From positions 3,100,001 to 3,164,000 of the forward strand of contig JAUJEB010000001.1 of assembly GCA_030442055.1 (NCBI GenBank): a stretch of 64,000 bases of DNA. The letters are read 5' to 3'. The position numbers and the translations under genes were made by a program. Under the pieces are notes generated by a model. The model searched no databases, was not told where the DNA came from, and saw nothing but the letters and a program-made list of their open reading frames with translations. This document shows positions 35,884-44,304 of the stretch, in pieces. Position 1 is the first letter of the stretch. The number at the start of each line of letters is the position of its first letter. The DNA comes from Agaribacillus aureus (GTDB lineage Bacteria; Bacteroidota; Bacteroidia; Cytophagales; Cyclobacteriaceae).

Positions 35884-36057
35884 ATGAACGGCATCAACTA
35901 CGACCAAATCCTAAATCAGTTACTCATTGAGTTGGATAGGGAATATCCAGATCAATCAAAGCTCAAGTGCATTGTAGAAGAATCCAATTGCCCATATCTA
36001 AGAGGATTGATCCTCACAAAAATGCGAGTATTAAAAAAAGAATTACCAAAAAATTAA
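35884..36057 (+). CDS. Small hypothetical protein, 57 aa
   Basis: A 57-codon frame starting MNGINYDQILNQLLIELDRE and ending LKKELPKN, mostly helical, with two cysteines in KCIVEESNCPYLRG. It ends 4 bases before the ATG of the next gene, which supports it being a real gene in a two-gene unit. No family is recognised. Confidence 0.5.
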   Translation: MNGINYDQILNQLLIELDREYPDQSKLKCIVEESNCPYLRGLILTKMRVLKKELPKN

Positions 36058-36061
36058 AAAC

Positions 36062-36388
36062 ATGTGCTGTAACCCTGAAATGATTATCAATGAGAAGCAT
36101 TTTAATATTTCTCAATGCACCGAATGCCGACGCATAGGACTGTACTATAAAAACCTGCTGGTGGGTTTTAAACCCAGAGAATTCGCATCCTTTAGCCGCT
36201 TATTTAATCAAATAGATTTTGAAATGGCAGCCATAAGGTTTCCCGATGGTCATGATCATATTGTCGTTAATACCTGCCATCCGGATATTCAGTTCAGTTT
36301 TACAAAGGCTGAATTTGAAGAATTCAGAGAAATGCTGCAACATGCCTCCCTTATTCTCAAGGCTAATCGGATATTAAGAACAAAATAA
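36062..36388 (+). CDS. Hypothetical DUF6686-like protein, 108 aa
   Basis: The N-terminus is cysteine-rich (MCCNPEM, then SQCTECRRIGLYYKNLLVGF), giving a CxxC that could bind metal. A helix around FASFSRLFNQIDFE follows, then a strand IVVNTCHPDIQFSFTKAEFEEF and a C-terminal helix. This resembles small Bacteroidota proteins with an N-terminal Cx2C knuckle (a DUF6686-like pattern, remembered rather than searched). It follows the 57-aa gene after 4 bases. It may be a small regulatory or redox protein. Confidence 0.6.
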   Translation: MCCNPEMIINEKHFNISQCTECRRIGLYYKNLLVGFKPREFASFSRLFNQIDFEMAAIRFPDGHDHIVVNTCHPDIQFSFTKAEFEEFREMLQHASLILKANRILRTK

Positions 36389-36494
36389 GAGCCCCTGGTT
36401 TATTATAGATTCATTGACAGTCTAAAACAAGCATAGCCGCACAAATTGAACGGCTGATCAGTTTGAAGCGTACTCGCATCGACTTTAATCCTGT

Positions 36495-37589
36495 TTACAC
36501 TAGCTGTGGTCTCCCCAATTGATGAAGCATTTTAATATGACCCAGGATAGCGGAGGCAAATGTTTTATGAGTGAGGTAAGGGAGGTTGTATTCCTTTGCT
36601 GTTTGTTTTACGATTTTGGACAACTTACGATAATGAACATGACAAATGTTGGGGAATAAATGGTGTTCAATTTGAAAGTTCAGCCCACCGATTAACCACG
36701 AAAAAAATTTACTTTTCGGTGAATAGTTACAGGTAGTTTCCAATTGATGTATAAACCAGTCATTGGCAATTAAATCACTTTCACCGGTTGCAGGAAATTT
36801 TGTGGTAGGTATTACATGAGCTACCTGAAATATTATGCTGGTAATAAAGCCTGTGATAAAGTGCATGGTGCAAAAAGCCAGTAATACGATCCACCAGGCA
36901 ATAGGTATCATTATTAACGGTAAAACTATGGCAAATGAATAATAAAAAAGTTTCCACCCTGTTAATTTGAAAAGCTCTCTTCTGAATTCGTTTTCCTTTT
37001 TAAAAAATCCCATCTTCCGGTATCGATTGATTCTAATGTAATCCTTGGTTGTGATCCATGAGATGGTGGATAATCCATAGAATATCCAAACATAAAAATG
37101 TTGAAACTTGTGCACCCAATACCTTTTTGCATTTGGAGAAAATCTTAAAAAAAGGGGTGCATTAATGTCATCGTCCAACCCATCTATATTGGTATAGGTG
37201 TGATGGAGCACATTATGCTGAATTTTCCAGACATTGGCATTTGCTCCAATAAGATTCATGGTGTATCCCAGGTACTTGTTGACATTGCGATTTTTTGAGT
37301 AAGACCCATGATTTGCATCATGCATCACTGCCATACCCACACCTGCCATGCCTATGCCACTGCATATGTAAAGTCCAAATAAAAGTAATTTACTACTTAC
37401 TATTCCTGTGTTGAGGATAACCAGCGGCGCCAAAAACATAATCAACATCAGCATGGTCTTAAGTATCATACTGGCATTGCCATGCTTGCTCAAATTATTG
37501 GTATTAAAATAGTGATTAACCCGCTCTTTAAGTGTAGTTGAAAAATCGGATTCTTCAGGCTTTACAAATTTTAATTTCTTGAAACTCAT
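36495..37589 (-). CDS. Membrane fatty acid desaturase, 364 aa
   Basis: A di-iron acyl-lipid or acyl-CoA desaturase introducing a double bond into fatty acids. The three histidine boxes are intact: HDANH at 90-94, HNVLHH at 125-130 and QIEHH at 306-310. The QxxHH third box marks the front-end (delta-5/6/linoleoyl) type. Four membrane helices fall in two pairs (about 45-90 and 215-260). There is no fused cytochrome b5 domain and no ferredoxin reductase nearby, so the electron donor is elsewhere. It may serve cold adaptation of the membrane. It is transcribed alone. Confidence 0.93.
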   Translation of the reverse strand: MSFKKLKFVKPEESDFSTTLKERVNHYFNTNNLSKHGNASMILKTMLMLIMFLAPLVILNTGIVSSKLLLFGLYICSGIGMAGVGMAVMHDANHGSYSKNRNVNKYLGYTMNLIGANANVWKIQHNVLHHTYTNIDGLDDDINAPLFLRFSPNAKRYWVHKFQHFYVWIFYGLSTISWITTKDYIRINRYRKMGFFKKENEFRRELFKLTGWKLFYYSFAIVLPLIMIPIAWWIVLLAFCTMHFITGFITSIIFQVAHVIPTTKFPATGESDLIANDWFIHQLETTCNYSPKSKFFSWLIGGLNFQIEHHLFPNICHVHYRKLSKIVKQTAKEYNLPYLTHKTFASAILGHIKMLHQLGRPQLV

Positions 37590-38077
37590 TGAGATAAGAT
37601 TTGTTATCGGGTTTTAACTTGGAAGACCAATAGGCATGATAGACTTATTTAACTCATTATTAAATCGGAATCTACAACAAATCTCATCATATTGTGAGCA
37701 AATAAGCATAAAAATTCAAAGATAAGGGCTTACAGAATGCATATTGATCATTTGTAACGTGGCATCAACAAGAATAGTTTTTGAAAAGTTTTTAATCTAT
37801 TAAAAAGAGGTGGGATTACAGTCAACCATAGGGTCTTTTGTCACAAATGGCATATCATTGATTTATTTAGCAATCACTTGTCCGGTCGGACACCGATTGT
37901 AACTTCCAACTAAAATCTTCCGGAAGTATCAAAAATCTATTCAACTCGTAAAAAGTAAAGTGCAGCTATCAAATCCGGTGATCAATATCGAAAAGTGTGG
38001 TGATAAACACTATAGAAGTATCCCGGACAAAGAAGAAACAACCAAAACTATAACTGACCAGAAAACTTTATTTTTTA
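37590..38077. other. Divergent intergenic region of 488 bases
   Basis: It separates the desaturase (minus) from the DUF1905/YdeI gene (plus), so it must hold two promoters. The only symmetric site I see is TGTCCG-GT-CGGACA at 37879-37892, an inverted repeat with 6-bp arms that could be an operator. A weak hairpin AGTGT/ACACT lies at about 37995-38012. No gene is visible. Confidence 0.45.
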
Positions 38078-38551
38078 ATGAAAGTTAATTTCAAAGCCAA
38101 AATTTATAAAGTTGACATCAACGCCTGCGCCGATGTTCCCAAAGCAATTACCGAAAAAATGCAACCAAAGAAGGGATACATTAAAGTAAAGGGAACGATC
38201 AATGGGTATGATTTTACAAAAACACTGGTTCCTGTAAAAAATGCCCCATACAGATTATATGTCAATATACCGATGCTTAAAGGCGGCAAGGTTAATGTCG
38301 GGGAAACGGCCTCCTTCGCCATCGAACAGGATTTTCAGGTAATAGAAAAGGAATATCCCATGCCCGCTGCCTTATTGCAGCAACTCAAAATCTCCAAGAC
38401 GCTGGAAGATTTTAATGGCTTGACCCCATCCGCGAAAAAGGGCATTCTTAAATACCTGAATTCCGTTAAAACCGAAGAAACCTTGCAAAAAAATATAAAA
38501 AAGCTCATCCAAAAACTATTGAACAAAGAGAAAAATATCAGACTTCCATAG
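38078..38551 (+). CDS. DUF1905 plus YdeI/OmpD-associated (bacteriocin-protection-like) protein, 157 aa
   Basis: Residues 1-95 match DUF1905: MKVNFKAKIYKV, a GYIKVKGTINGYDF strand pair, and KGGKVNVGETASFAIEQD. The C-terminal 60 residues form the YdeI/OmpD-associated helical segment (LKISKTLEDFNGLTPSAKKGILKYLNSVKTEE). Family members are called bacteriocin-protection proteins, but the biochemical role is unclear. It is 11 bases before an AraC regulator gene on the same strand, so the two are probably cotranscribed. Confidence 0.88.
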   Translation: MKVNFKAKIYKVDINACADVPKAITEKMQPKKGYIKVKGTINGYDFTKTLVPVKNAPYRLYVNIPMLKGGKVNVGETASFAIEQDFQVIEKEYPMPAALLQQLKISKTLEDFNGLTPSAKKGILKYLNSVKTEETLQKNIKKLIQKLLNKEKNIRLP

Positions 38552-38562
38552 GCATTTGAGTA

Positions 38563-39426
38563 ATGACGAGAGACATTATAGAAATAAACAACTTTATGGT
38601 CTTGATTGAGCAATCAAGTGTTGAAGAGACTATCATTGAAAAGTGTGACTTTGAGGATCAGGTTATCGGCTTTGCCTTTTATGGTTCCGGGAATGATGAG
38701 CTAAACATTGAATACAAAGACAAAAAAAGGACATTCAACAATGCACAGGGAATTGCCATTTCCTTTTCTGCCAATGACAAAGTGGATTTTGTTCATAAAA
38801 TATCTCCCGAGAAACCATTGCAATGCATATGCATCATTTCCATGATCAAAAATCTGCATAAATTACCGGAGCAGGAAAACCAGATATTCACCAAATACCT
38901 GTCCGAGCTTATCCACCCCAAAGACGATTTTGTTGAAGGTCCCAATTTTTATATGACGCATGATATGCAAAATGCCGTTGATAAAATTTTTAACAACCGA
39001 TATGAGGGTACCACCAGAATGATGTTCCTGAAAAGCCAGGTGACGGAATTACTTTCTCATTTTTTCGCCTTGCTCTCAAATGTTGAAAACAATGGTAACG
39101 GCATCAAAAAGCAGGACCGTGAAAAACTGTATCAGGCCAGAGAAATACTTTCAAAAAATATTGATACCCCACCCTCGCTGAATGAACTCTCGAAGTTAAT
39201 CGGGCTCAATGATTACAAACTCAAAAAAAACTTCAAGGAACTATTTGGCGTGCCTGTGTATAAGTACCTGCAAAATGAACGCCTGAAAAAAGCGCATGAG
39301 CTGTTGAGTTCCAGCGATATCAGCATCCAGGAAGCTGCCTGGTATGTGGGATATGAAAGCTTAAGTTCTTTTTCAAGCGCCTTTCTTAAAAAATTTGGTT
39401 TTCGCCCAAGTGAAATAAAAAAGTAA
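38563..39426 (+). CDS. AraC family transcriptional regulator, 287 aa
   Basis: A PchR-like soluble AraC regulator. The N-terminal sensing domain (1-180) is followed by the double helix-turn-helix (about 190-287): PSLNELSKLIGLNDYKLKKN, then VPVYKYLQNERLKKAHELL and ISIQEAAWYVGYESLSSFSS, ending FGFRPSEIKK. It follows the DUF1905/YdeI gene after 11 bases and precedes an NmrA-type NAD(P)-binding gene, though 300 bases including a repeat lie between. It probably acts on one of these neighbours. Confidence 0.92.
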   Translation: MTRDIIEINNFMVLIEQSSVEETIIEKCDFEDQVIGFAFYGSGNDELNIEYKDKKRTFNNAQGIAISFSANDKVDFVHKISPEKPLQCICIISMIKNLHKLPEQENQIFTKYLSELIHPKDDFVEGPNFYMTHDMQNAVDKIFNNRYEGTTRMMFLKSQVTELLSHFFALLSNVENNGNGIKKQDREKLYQAREILSKNIDTPPSLNELSKLIGLNDYKLKKNFKELFGVPVYKYLQNERLKKAHELLSSSDISIQEAAWYVGYESLSSFSSAFLKKFGFRPSEIKK

Positions 39427-39559
39427 TCCTTCTCAAACTAATCTCAATCCTTTTGAGACAACCCGACCGGTCTGAAAGATTACAGTTTTGTATTGTCAGT
39501 TACTGATTGAAATGATACAAAACAAAAGCAGGGATATGCATGAAACCGAGCATGACGCA

Positions 39560-39672
39560 ATCGACACACACCGCGTGTCGCTAAAGCTTTCTCCGACGGC
39601 CGTAGCCTTACACTTGCGCTCGAAGCTACAGCGTAGGCGCATGGCGAAGGACTTAGCGGAGACGCAGGGCAA
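39560..39672. repeat. GC-rich palindromic repeat element
   Basis: A block visibly richer in G and C than its surroundings, with nested inverted repeats: CGACAC/GTGTCG (39562-39567 with 39575-39580), CTCCG/CGGAG (39591-39595 with 39657-39661) and GTAGC/GCTAC (39602-39606 with 39624-39628). It lies between the AraC and NmrA-type genes and would form a folded RNA or DNA structure. It resembles intergenic dispersed repeats of Cytophagales; only one copy is in the window. The open frames across it, on both strands, are by-products. Confidence 0.55.
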
Positions 39673-39724
39673 TGATTATAAATGTGCGAGGTTCCATCTG
39701 ACCTTAAAAATAAATTATAAACAC

Positions 39725-40555
39725 ATGAAAGAAAACAAGATTTTAGTACTTGGAGGAACCGGTAAAACCGGCCGCAGAGTAGCGGAAAAATTAACCGGAC
39801 TAGGAAAAGCCGTACGCGTTGGCTCAAGGAGCGAAAAGCCACCATTCGATTGGGAAAACCAGGAAACCTGGAACGATACCCTGGAGGGAATGAACGCTGT
39901 TTACATCACCTTTCAACCTGATTTAGCCGTTCCCGGCGCATCCGAAACTATTGAGGCGTTTACCTCCCTGGCTGTCAAAAAAGGACTACAAAAAATGGTC
40001 TTGCTTTCGGGAAGGGGAGAAAAGGAAGCACAGGTTTGCGAACAAATAGTGATGGATGCCGGCATCGACTGGACCATTGTCCGCGCCAGCTGGTTTAATC
40101 AAAATTTCAGCGAAAGCTTTCTGCTTGACCCAATCCTGGCCGGCCAGATAGCGCTACCCAGAGGTGAGACGCTCGAACCGTTCGTCGATACTGATGACAT
40201 TGCGGACGTGGTGGTGGCATCACTTCTGGAGGACCAGCACGACGGAAAAATTTACGAATTAACGGGACCTCGACTGTTGACATTTAAGCAAATCACCGCT
40301 GAGATTTCAAAGGCCACCGGCAGGGATATTAAATTTAAACCGCTTTCAATCGACGAGTATAAAAATATGCTTAGAGAACATCAGATACCCGAAGATTTCC
40401 TGTGGTTGATCGATTACCTTTTTACGGAAGTTTTAGACGGCAGGAATTCCAGTGTTACCGACGACATAGAAAAAGTACTTGGAAGGAAAGCCAAAGATTT
40501 TTCCGAATATGCCAGGGAAACTGTAGCAGCGGGAATATGGGAACCGGCAAATTGA
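39725..40555 (+). CDS. NmrA-like NAD(P)-binding protein, 276 aa
   Basis: An atypical SDR of the NmrA/quinone-oxidoreductase-like group. The cofactor motif GGTGKTGRRVAEKL is at about 9-22, followed by a VRVGSRSEKPPFDW segment; the middle includes LLSGRGEKEAQVCEQIV and the WTIVRASWFNQNFSESF block. There is no Y-x-x-x-K pair in the usual place, as is common in NmrA-like sensors. ATG 39725 is chosen because an upstream open frame runs through the GC-rich repeat. It may sense redox state or reduce quinones. A hairpin follows 34 bases after the stop. Confidence 0.9.
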   Translation: MKENKILVLGGTGKTGRRVAEKLTGLGKAVRVGSRSEKPPFDWENQETWNDTLEGMNAVYITFQPDLAVPGASETIEAFTSLAVKKGLQKMVLLSGRGEKEAQVCEQIVMDAGIDWTIVRASWFNQNFSESFLLDPILAGQIALPRGETLEPFVDTDDIADVVVASLLEDQHDGKIYELTGPRLLTFKQITAEISKATGRDIKFKPLSIDEYKNMLREHQIPEDFLWLIDYLFTEVLDGRNSSVTDDIEKVLGRKAKDFSEYARETVAAGIWEPAN

Positions 40556-40588
40556 TCCGTACACTCCGCATCTAAAGATTGTAAACGC

Positions 40589-40615
40589 ATCGGCCGGTAC
40601 TAAGCACCGGCCGAT
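40589..40615 (+). terminator. Hairpin after the NmrA-like gene
   Basis: A perfect 10-bp stem, ATCGGCCGGT (40589-40598) with ACCGGCCGAT (40606-40615), and a 7-base loop, 34 bases past the stop. A-rich rather than T-rich sequence follows, so it is a non-classical terminator candidate. Confidence 0.55.
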
Positions 40616-40910
40616 AAAGGAAGGGCTTGCGACGACCAGGCGGGCGGGTCGGAGTTCCTGATATCAAAGGTTCCGGCTCTTCTCCAATACGTCGCGCTAA
40701 AAATATCTCCGGGGCCACCAACTCAGCACCAATAAATAACTTTAATTACCTTATTTCCGCTTTTTAAACCTTTTAACACATCTTTTTGAGGAGAAAATAT
40801 CTTATCTTTAGGTAAATTAGGTGAACCCGTCATTTACTTTGTGTTGGAGCACATACACCGGTGTACGGCAATAACTGCGGGTTAAACATTCCTTTTAAAA
40901 ACTAAGTATC
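40616..40910. other. Upstream region of the DUF1592 cluster
   Basis: The left half is GC-richer (GGCGGGCGGGTCGGAG near 40640) and gives no recognisable coding remnant. The right half is AT-rich and ends at the GTG start at 40911. No TAnnTTTG octamer or clear operator is visible. Confidence 0.4.
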
Positions 40911-42866
40911 GTGTTAAAAGGCAGCATTTTCTCTGTGTTTTTCAGCATCCTTTACCTGGGGGTCGCCGCGGGAGACAAGGAGGATTTTGACAATATCATC
41001 CGCCCCTTACTGAAACAGAAGTGCTACGAATGCCACCGGACCGGCAAATCAAAGGGTGGTGTGAATCTTGAAAGATACCCGGAGGCGGGAAGTATTATCC
41101 GGGATGGCCAGTTATGGCTTAAGGTGGTAGACCAAATAAAAAGCCGGCAAATGCCCCCCGATACAAAACCTCCTTTGTCTGAGGAAGATTACAAATTACT
41201 GGTAGAAGGGATTGACAATATTCTTCAAAATTCGCTGAAAGGACAAAATCCGGGACACGTGGTCGTTAGACGGTTAAGTCACCTGGAATATCAATACACT
41301 ATCGAAGACCTGCTTGGTGTCGCATTTGAAGCTCATACATATTTTCCTTCCGACGGTTCCGGCGGCGGTGGTTTTGATAACCAGGCTCGTGCACTGTTCA
41401 TGACCCCCCTAAAGCTAGAGAGGTATTATGAGGCCGCCGAAATAATCATTGAGCGTTTATATCAGGATCCTTTATTATGGAAAAAGATTGTACCTGTACA
41501 ATATAAAATTACCTGGTGGCAAAGATTTACTGACTGGGTTAAATCCCTTTTCTCCAAATCGTATCAGCCTTCCAATCCCCCGGAACTTGCCGCGGCTGAT
41601 GTGATCACACCCATTGCTTCCAAGGCCTTCCGCCGTTTTCTGAAAAATGAAGAAAAACAAAAACTGACAACACTTTTTTCCAGCATCTATCAAAAAAAAG
41701 ATGGAATATCCAATCCCCAGCGCTTTAATGAGAGCATTGCGGAAACCTTAAAAGCTATACTTATCTCTCCTAATTTCCTGTATCGGATAGAAGAAGAAAG
41801 CGAGCTGTCAACTCCCCATCCGTTGAGCGATTTTGAATTGGCTTCACGGCTTTCCTATTTCCTGTGGTCCAGCATACCAGACGATGAGCTATTCCTTTTG
41901 GCCTATCAGGAGAAACTTCACGATACCCTGGTGTTGGAAGAGCAGGTAAAAAGAATGTTGCGAGACCCAAAAGCAAAGCGGTATGCAGAGACATTTTCCA
42001 GTCAATGGTTGACGGTTGATAAGTTGAAATTACCCAAGCCGTTGGCTGATCCGGAAAAATTTCCGGAATTTACACCCTCCCTGAGAAAATCAATGTATAA
42101 CGAAGTTGTTACGTACTTCTATCACGTGTTAACAGAACGTCGCAACTTTCTGGAATTGATTGATAGCGACTATACTTTTCTGAATCAGGAATTGGCGGAG
42201 CATTATGGTATTTCATCGGTGAAGGGCGACACCATGCGTAAAGTATTACTCGATGACCACGCCAGGGGTGGTGTACTTGGTATGGGAGGTGTTTTGACCG
42301 TAACCTCTTTACCCACCAGAACAAGTCCGGTGCTAAGAGGTAAATGGGTGCTGGAGGAAATCTTGGGTAAACCGCCGCCACCACCGCCACCCGATGCAGG
42401 CGAGCTTCCCGAAGATGAAGCGGCACACCAGGATTTAGGCCTTAGAGCACTCCTGGAAATTCATCGTTCCAAACCTGCCTGTCAATCTTGTCACGAGAAA
42501 ATGGATCCTTTGGGGTTGGGGTTGGAAAATTTTGACGCCATTGGCCGGTGGCGGAAAAGCTACGGCCATGTATTGATTGATGCTTCCGGGAAGCTAACGA
42601 ACGGAAAAACTTTTAACGGCCCCGCCGATCTGAAGATCATCCTAAGAGAGGAAAAAGAGGCATTTGCCAGAAACATTGCAGTAAAAATGCTCTCTTATGC
42701 ACTGGGAAGGTCGGTCCTGTTTACGGACGAACCGGCTTTGAGAGCGCTTGAATCATGTTTGTTGGAGAATGATTTTCACACAGAAAAATTTATCATCGCG
42801 TTGGTAAAAAGTTATCCTTTCCGGTTTAAAATCAACGATTTTCGAAAAAAAACCTTTGAGATATGA
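40911..42866 (+). CDS. DUF1587/1595/1592/1588/1585 cytochrome-type protein, 651 aa
   Basis: A large exported protein of the Planctomycetes-type cytochrome group. After a signal-like start a c-heme motif CYECH is at 38-42, with MPPDTKPPLSEED as the likely axial-methionine segment. Then follow, in family order, DUF1587 (RRLSHLEYQYTIEDLLGV), DUF1595, DUF1592 (ISPNFLYRIEEE, ELASRLSYFLWSS), DUF1588 (RTSPVLRGKWVLEEILG, then PPPPPPP and CQSCH at 524-528) and DUF1585 at the end. The start is GTG. Its stop overlaps the DUF1552 ATG by 4 bases, the standard partner arrangement. Biochemical function is unknown; oxidation of an organic substrate is suspected. Confidence 0.93.
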   Translation: MLKGSIFSVFFSILYLGVAAGDKEDFDNIIRPLLKQKCYECHRTGKSKGGVNLERYPEAGSIIRDGQLWLKVVDQIKSRQMPPDTKPPLSEEDYKLLVEGIDNILQNSLKGQNPGHVVVRRLSHLEYQYTIEDLLGVAFEAHTYFPSDGSGGGGFDNQARALFMTPLKLERYYEAAEIIIERLYQDPLLWKKIVPVQYKITWWQRFTDWVKSLFSKSYQPSNPPELAAADVITPIASKAFRRFLKNEEKQKLTTLFSSIYQKKDGISNPQRFNESIAETLKAILISPNFLYRIEEESELSTPHPLSDFELASRLSYFLWSSIPDDELFLLAYQEKLHDTLVLEEQVKRMLRDPKAKRYAETFSSQWLTVDKLKLPKPLADPEKFPEFTPSLRKSMYNEVVTYFYHVLTERRNFLELIDSDYTFLNQELAEHYGISSVKGDTMRKVLLDDHARGGVLGMGGVLTVTSLPTRTSPVLRGKWVLEEILGKPPPPPPPDAGELPEDEAAHQDLGLRALLEIHRSKPACQSCHEKMDPLGLGLENFDAIGRWRKSYGHVLIDASGKLTNGKTFNGPADLKIILREEKEAFARNIAVKMLSYALGRSVLFTDEPALRALESCLLENDFHTEKFIIALVKSYPFRFKINDFRKKTFEI

Positions 42867-44245
42867 AAAAGAAATGGCACATATCCAGAAGAAAGATGCT
42901 AAAGGGAATAGGCGCTGGTATAGCGCTTCCATACCTTGAAGCGATGTCTCTTCCCGGAACACCTGTTTATGAAAAGGCATCAGCCCCGGTAAGAGCTGCT
43001 TTTCTCTTTATGCCTAACGGTGTGCATCCCGATAAGTGGACGCCTGAAAAATTTGGCTCGGACTTTGAGCTATCCCCGCTACTGCAACCTCTCCAGGACG
43101 TAAGGCAGGAACTCCTCATCCTGGGAGAATTGATGAACCGGAACTCAACCGTCGAAGATGCCGATGGTCATTACGCGCGAACTGCCAACATTTTGACCTG
43201 CATGCCTATTCAAAAAACAATCGGTGATAATATCAATAGCGGAGGTATCTCCGTCGACCAGATAATGGCCAACCACCTTGGTCATCAAACCCTGTTCCCA
43301 TCGCTTGAGTATGGCCTCGACCGCATAAAAACCGGCGTTGATACCAATGTGGGTTATACAAGACTGTATGCCTCCAGCATCGCCTGGAAGACACCAACAC
43401 AGCCACTTTCAAAAGAGATTGACCCCAGACTGGCCTTCGACCGGCTATTCAAAAATTACGTGCCCGGTAGAAAAGTAAAGGAAGACCACTGGAAAAAAAG
43501 TATCCTCGACCTGGTGATGGATGACGCCAGAAATCTTAAAAGTAACCTGGGGCGTTCAGACCAGGATAAGCTGGAAGAATACCTGGAATCCATTCGCTCG
43601 GTAGAAAAGAGAATCGTAAACCAGGAAAACAAGGAAAAATTTGAAGCCAACATCACCGAAGATATCAAAAAAGAATTGACCAGGGTCGGGCAGCGGATAG
43701 ACGAGTACGTTGAGATGTACGGAGGGGTTGACGTGACGGAGAAAACGCACCTGATGCTTGATATCATGGCACTGGCCATGTGGAGTGATGCCTCCAGGGT
43801 GTCCACTTTTATGTTTGGAAATTCGGTCAGTAACAGAAATTTTTCCTTCCTGGATGGCGTTTCCGGAAATCACCATTCTATCTCCCATCACATGAATGAT
43901 CAGGAAAAAATGGAGCAATATGCCAGGATCAATTATTGGCATGTCGAACAATATGCCTATTTGGTGAAGAAGCTACAATCCATCAGGGAAGGCGACAGGA
44001 CTTTACTCGATAATTCCATGATCATGTTTGCTTCCGGGCTTAGAGATGGCAACAGACACTCCCCTTATAACTTACCTGTTCTTTTGGCCGGGAAAGGCGG
44101 AGGAAAACTAAAGACCGGGCAAAACATACAGTTTGCCAAGAACACACCGCTGGCAAACCTTTATCTTACCATGCTAAAAAATATGGATGTGAGCTTGGAC
44201 AGGTTTGGTGACAGTACTGGCACATTATCAGAAATTTCCTATTAA
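42863..44245 (+). CDS. DUF1552 Tat-exported protein, 460 aa
   Basis: The twin-arginine signal SRRKMLKGIGAGIALPYLEA starts near residue 8, so the folded protein is exported by Tat, as expected for DUF1552. The body contains LFMPNGVHPDKWTPE, a DADGHYARTANILTCM segment, SVDQIMANHLGHQT and the closing DNSMIMFASGLRDGNRHSPY, characteristic of an alkaline-phosphatase/sulfatase-like fold. Its gene overlaps the upstream DUF1592 gene by 4 bases (ATGA), so the two are translationally coupled. The pair is widespread in Planctomycetes, myxobacteria and some Bacteroidota, and its substrate is unknown. Confidence 0.93.
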   Translation: MKKKWHISRRKMLKGIGAGIALPYLEAMSLPGTPVYEKASAPVRAAFLFMPNGVHPDKWTPEKFGSDFELSPLLQPLQDVRQELLILGELMNRNSTVEDADGHYARTANILTCMPIQKTIGDNINSGGISVDQIMANHLGHQTLFPSLEYGLDRIKTGVDTNVGYTRLYASSIAWKTPTQPLSKEIDPRLAFDRLFKNYVPGRKVKEDHWKKSILDLVMDDARNLKSNLGRSDQDKLEEYLESIRSVEKRIVNQENKEKFEANITEDIKKELTRVGQRIDEYVEMYGGVDVTEKTHLMLDIMALAMWSDASRVSTFMFGNSVSNRNFSFLDGVSGNHHSISHHMNDQEKMEQYARINYWHVEQYAYLVKKLQSIREGDRTLLDNSMIMFASGLRDGNRHSPYNLPVLLAGKGGGKLKTGQNIQFAKNTPLANLYLTMLKNMDVSLDRFGDSTGTLSEISY

Positions 44246-44304
44246 TGGTGATATCTTTTTCGCTGGTTTTACGATAAACTTTTTAACAGGTTTTTAATAT
44301 CCAA

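Noticed and set aside
39480-39845. Minus-strand open frame across the GC-rich repeat, and the plus-strand N-terminal extension of the NmrA-like gene from 39488
   Set aside because: Both are created by the palindromic repeat and end or begin inside real genes. The cofactor motif of the NmrA-like protein starts right after ATG 39725.
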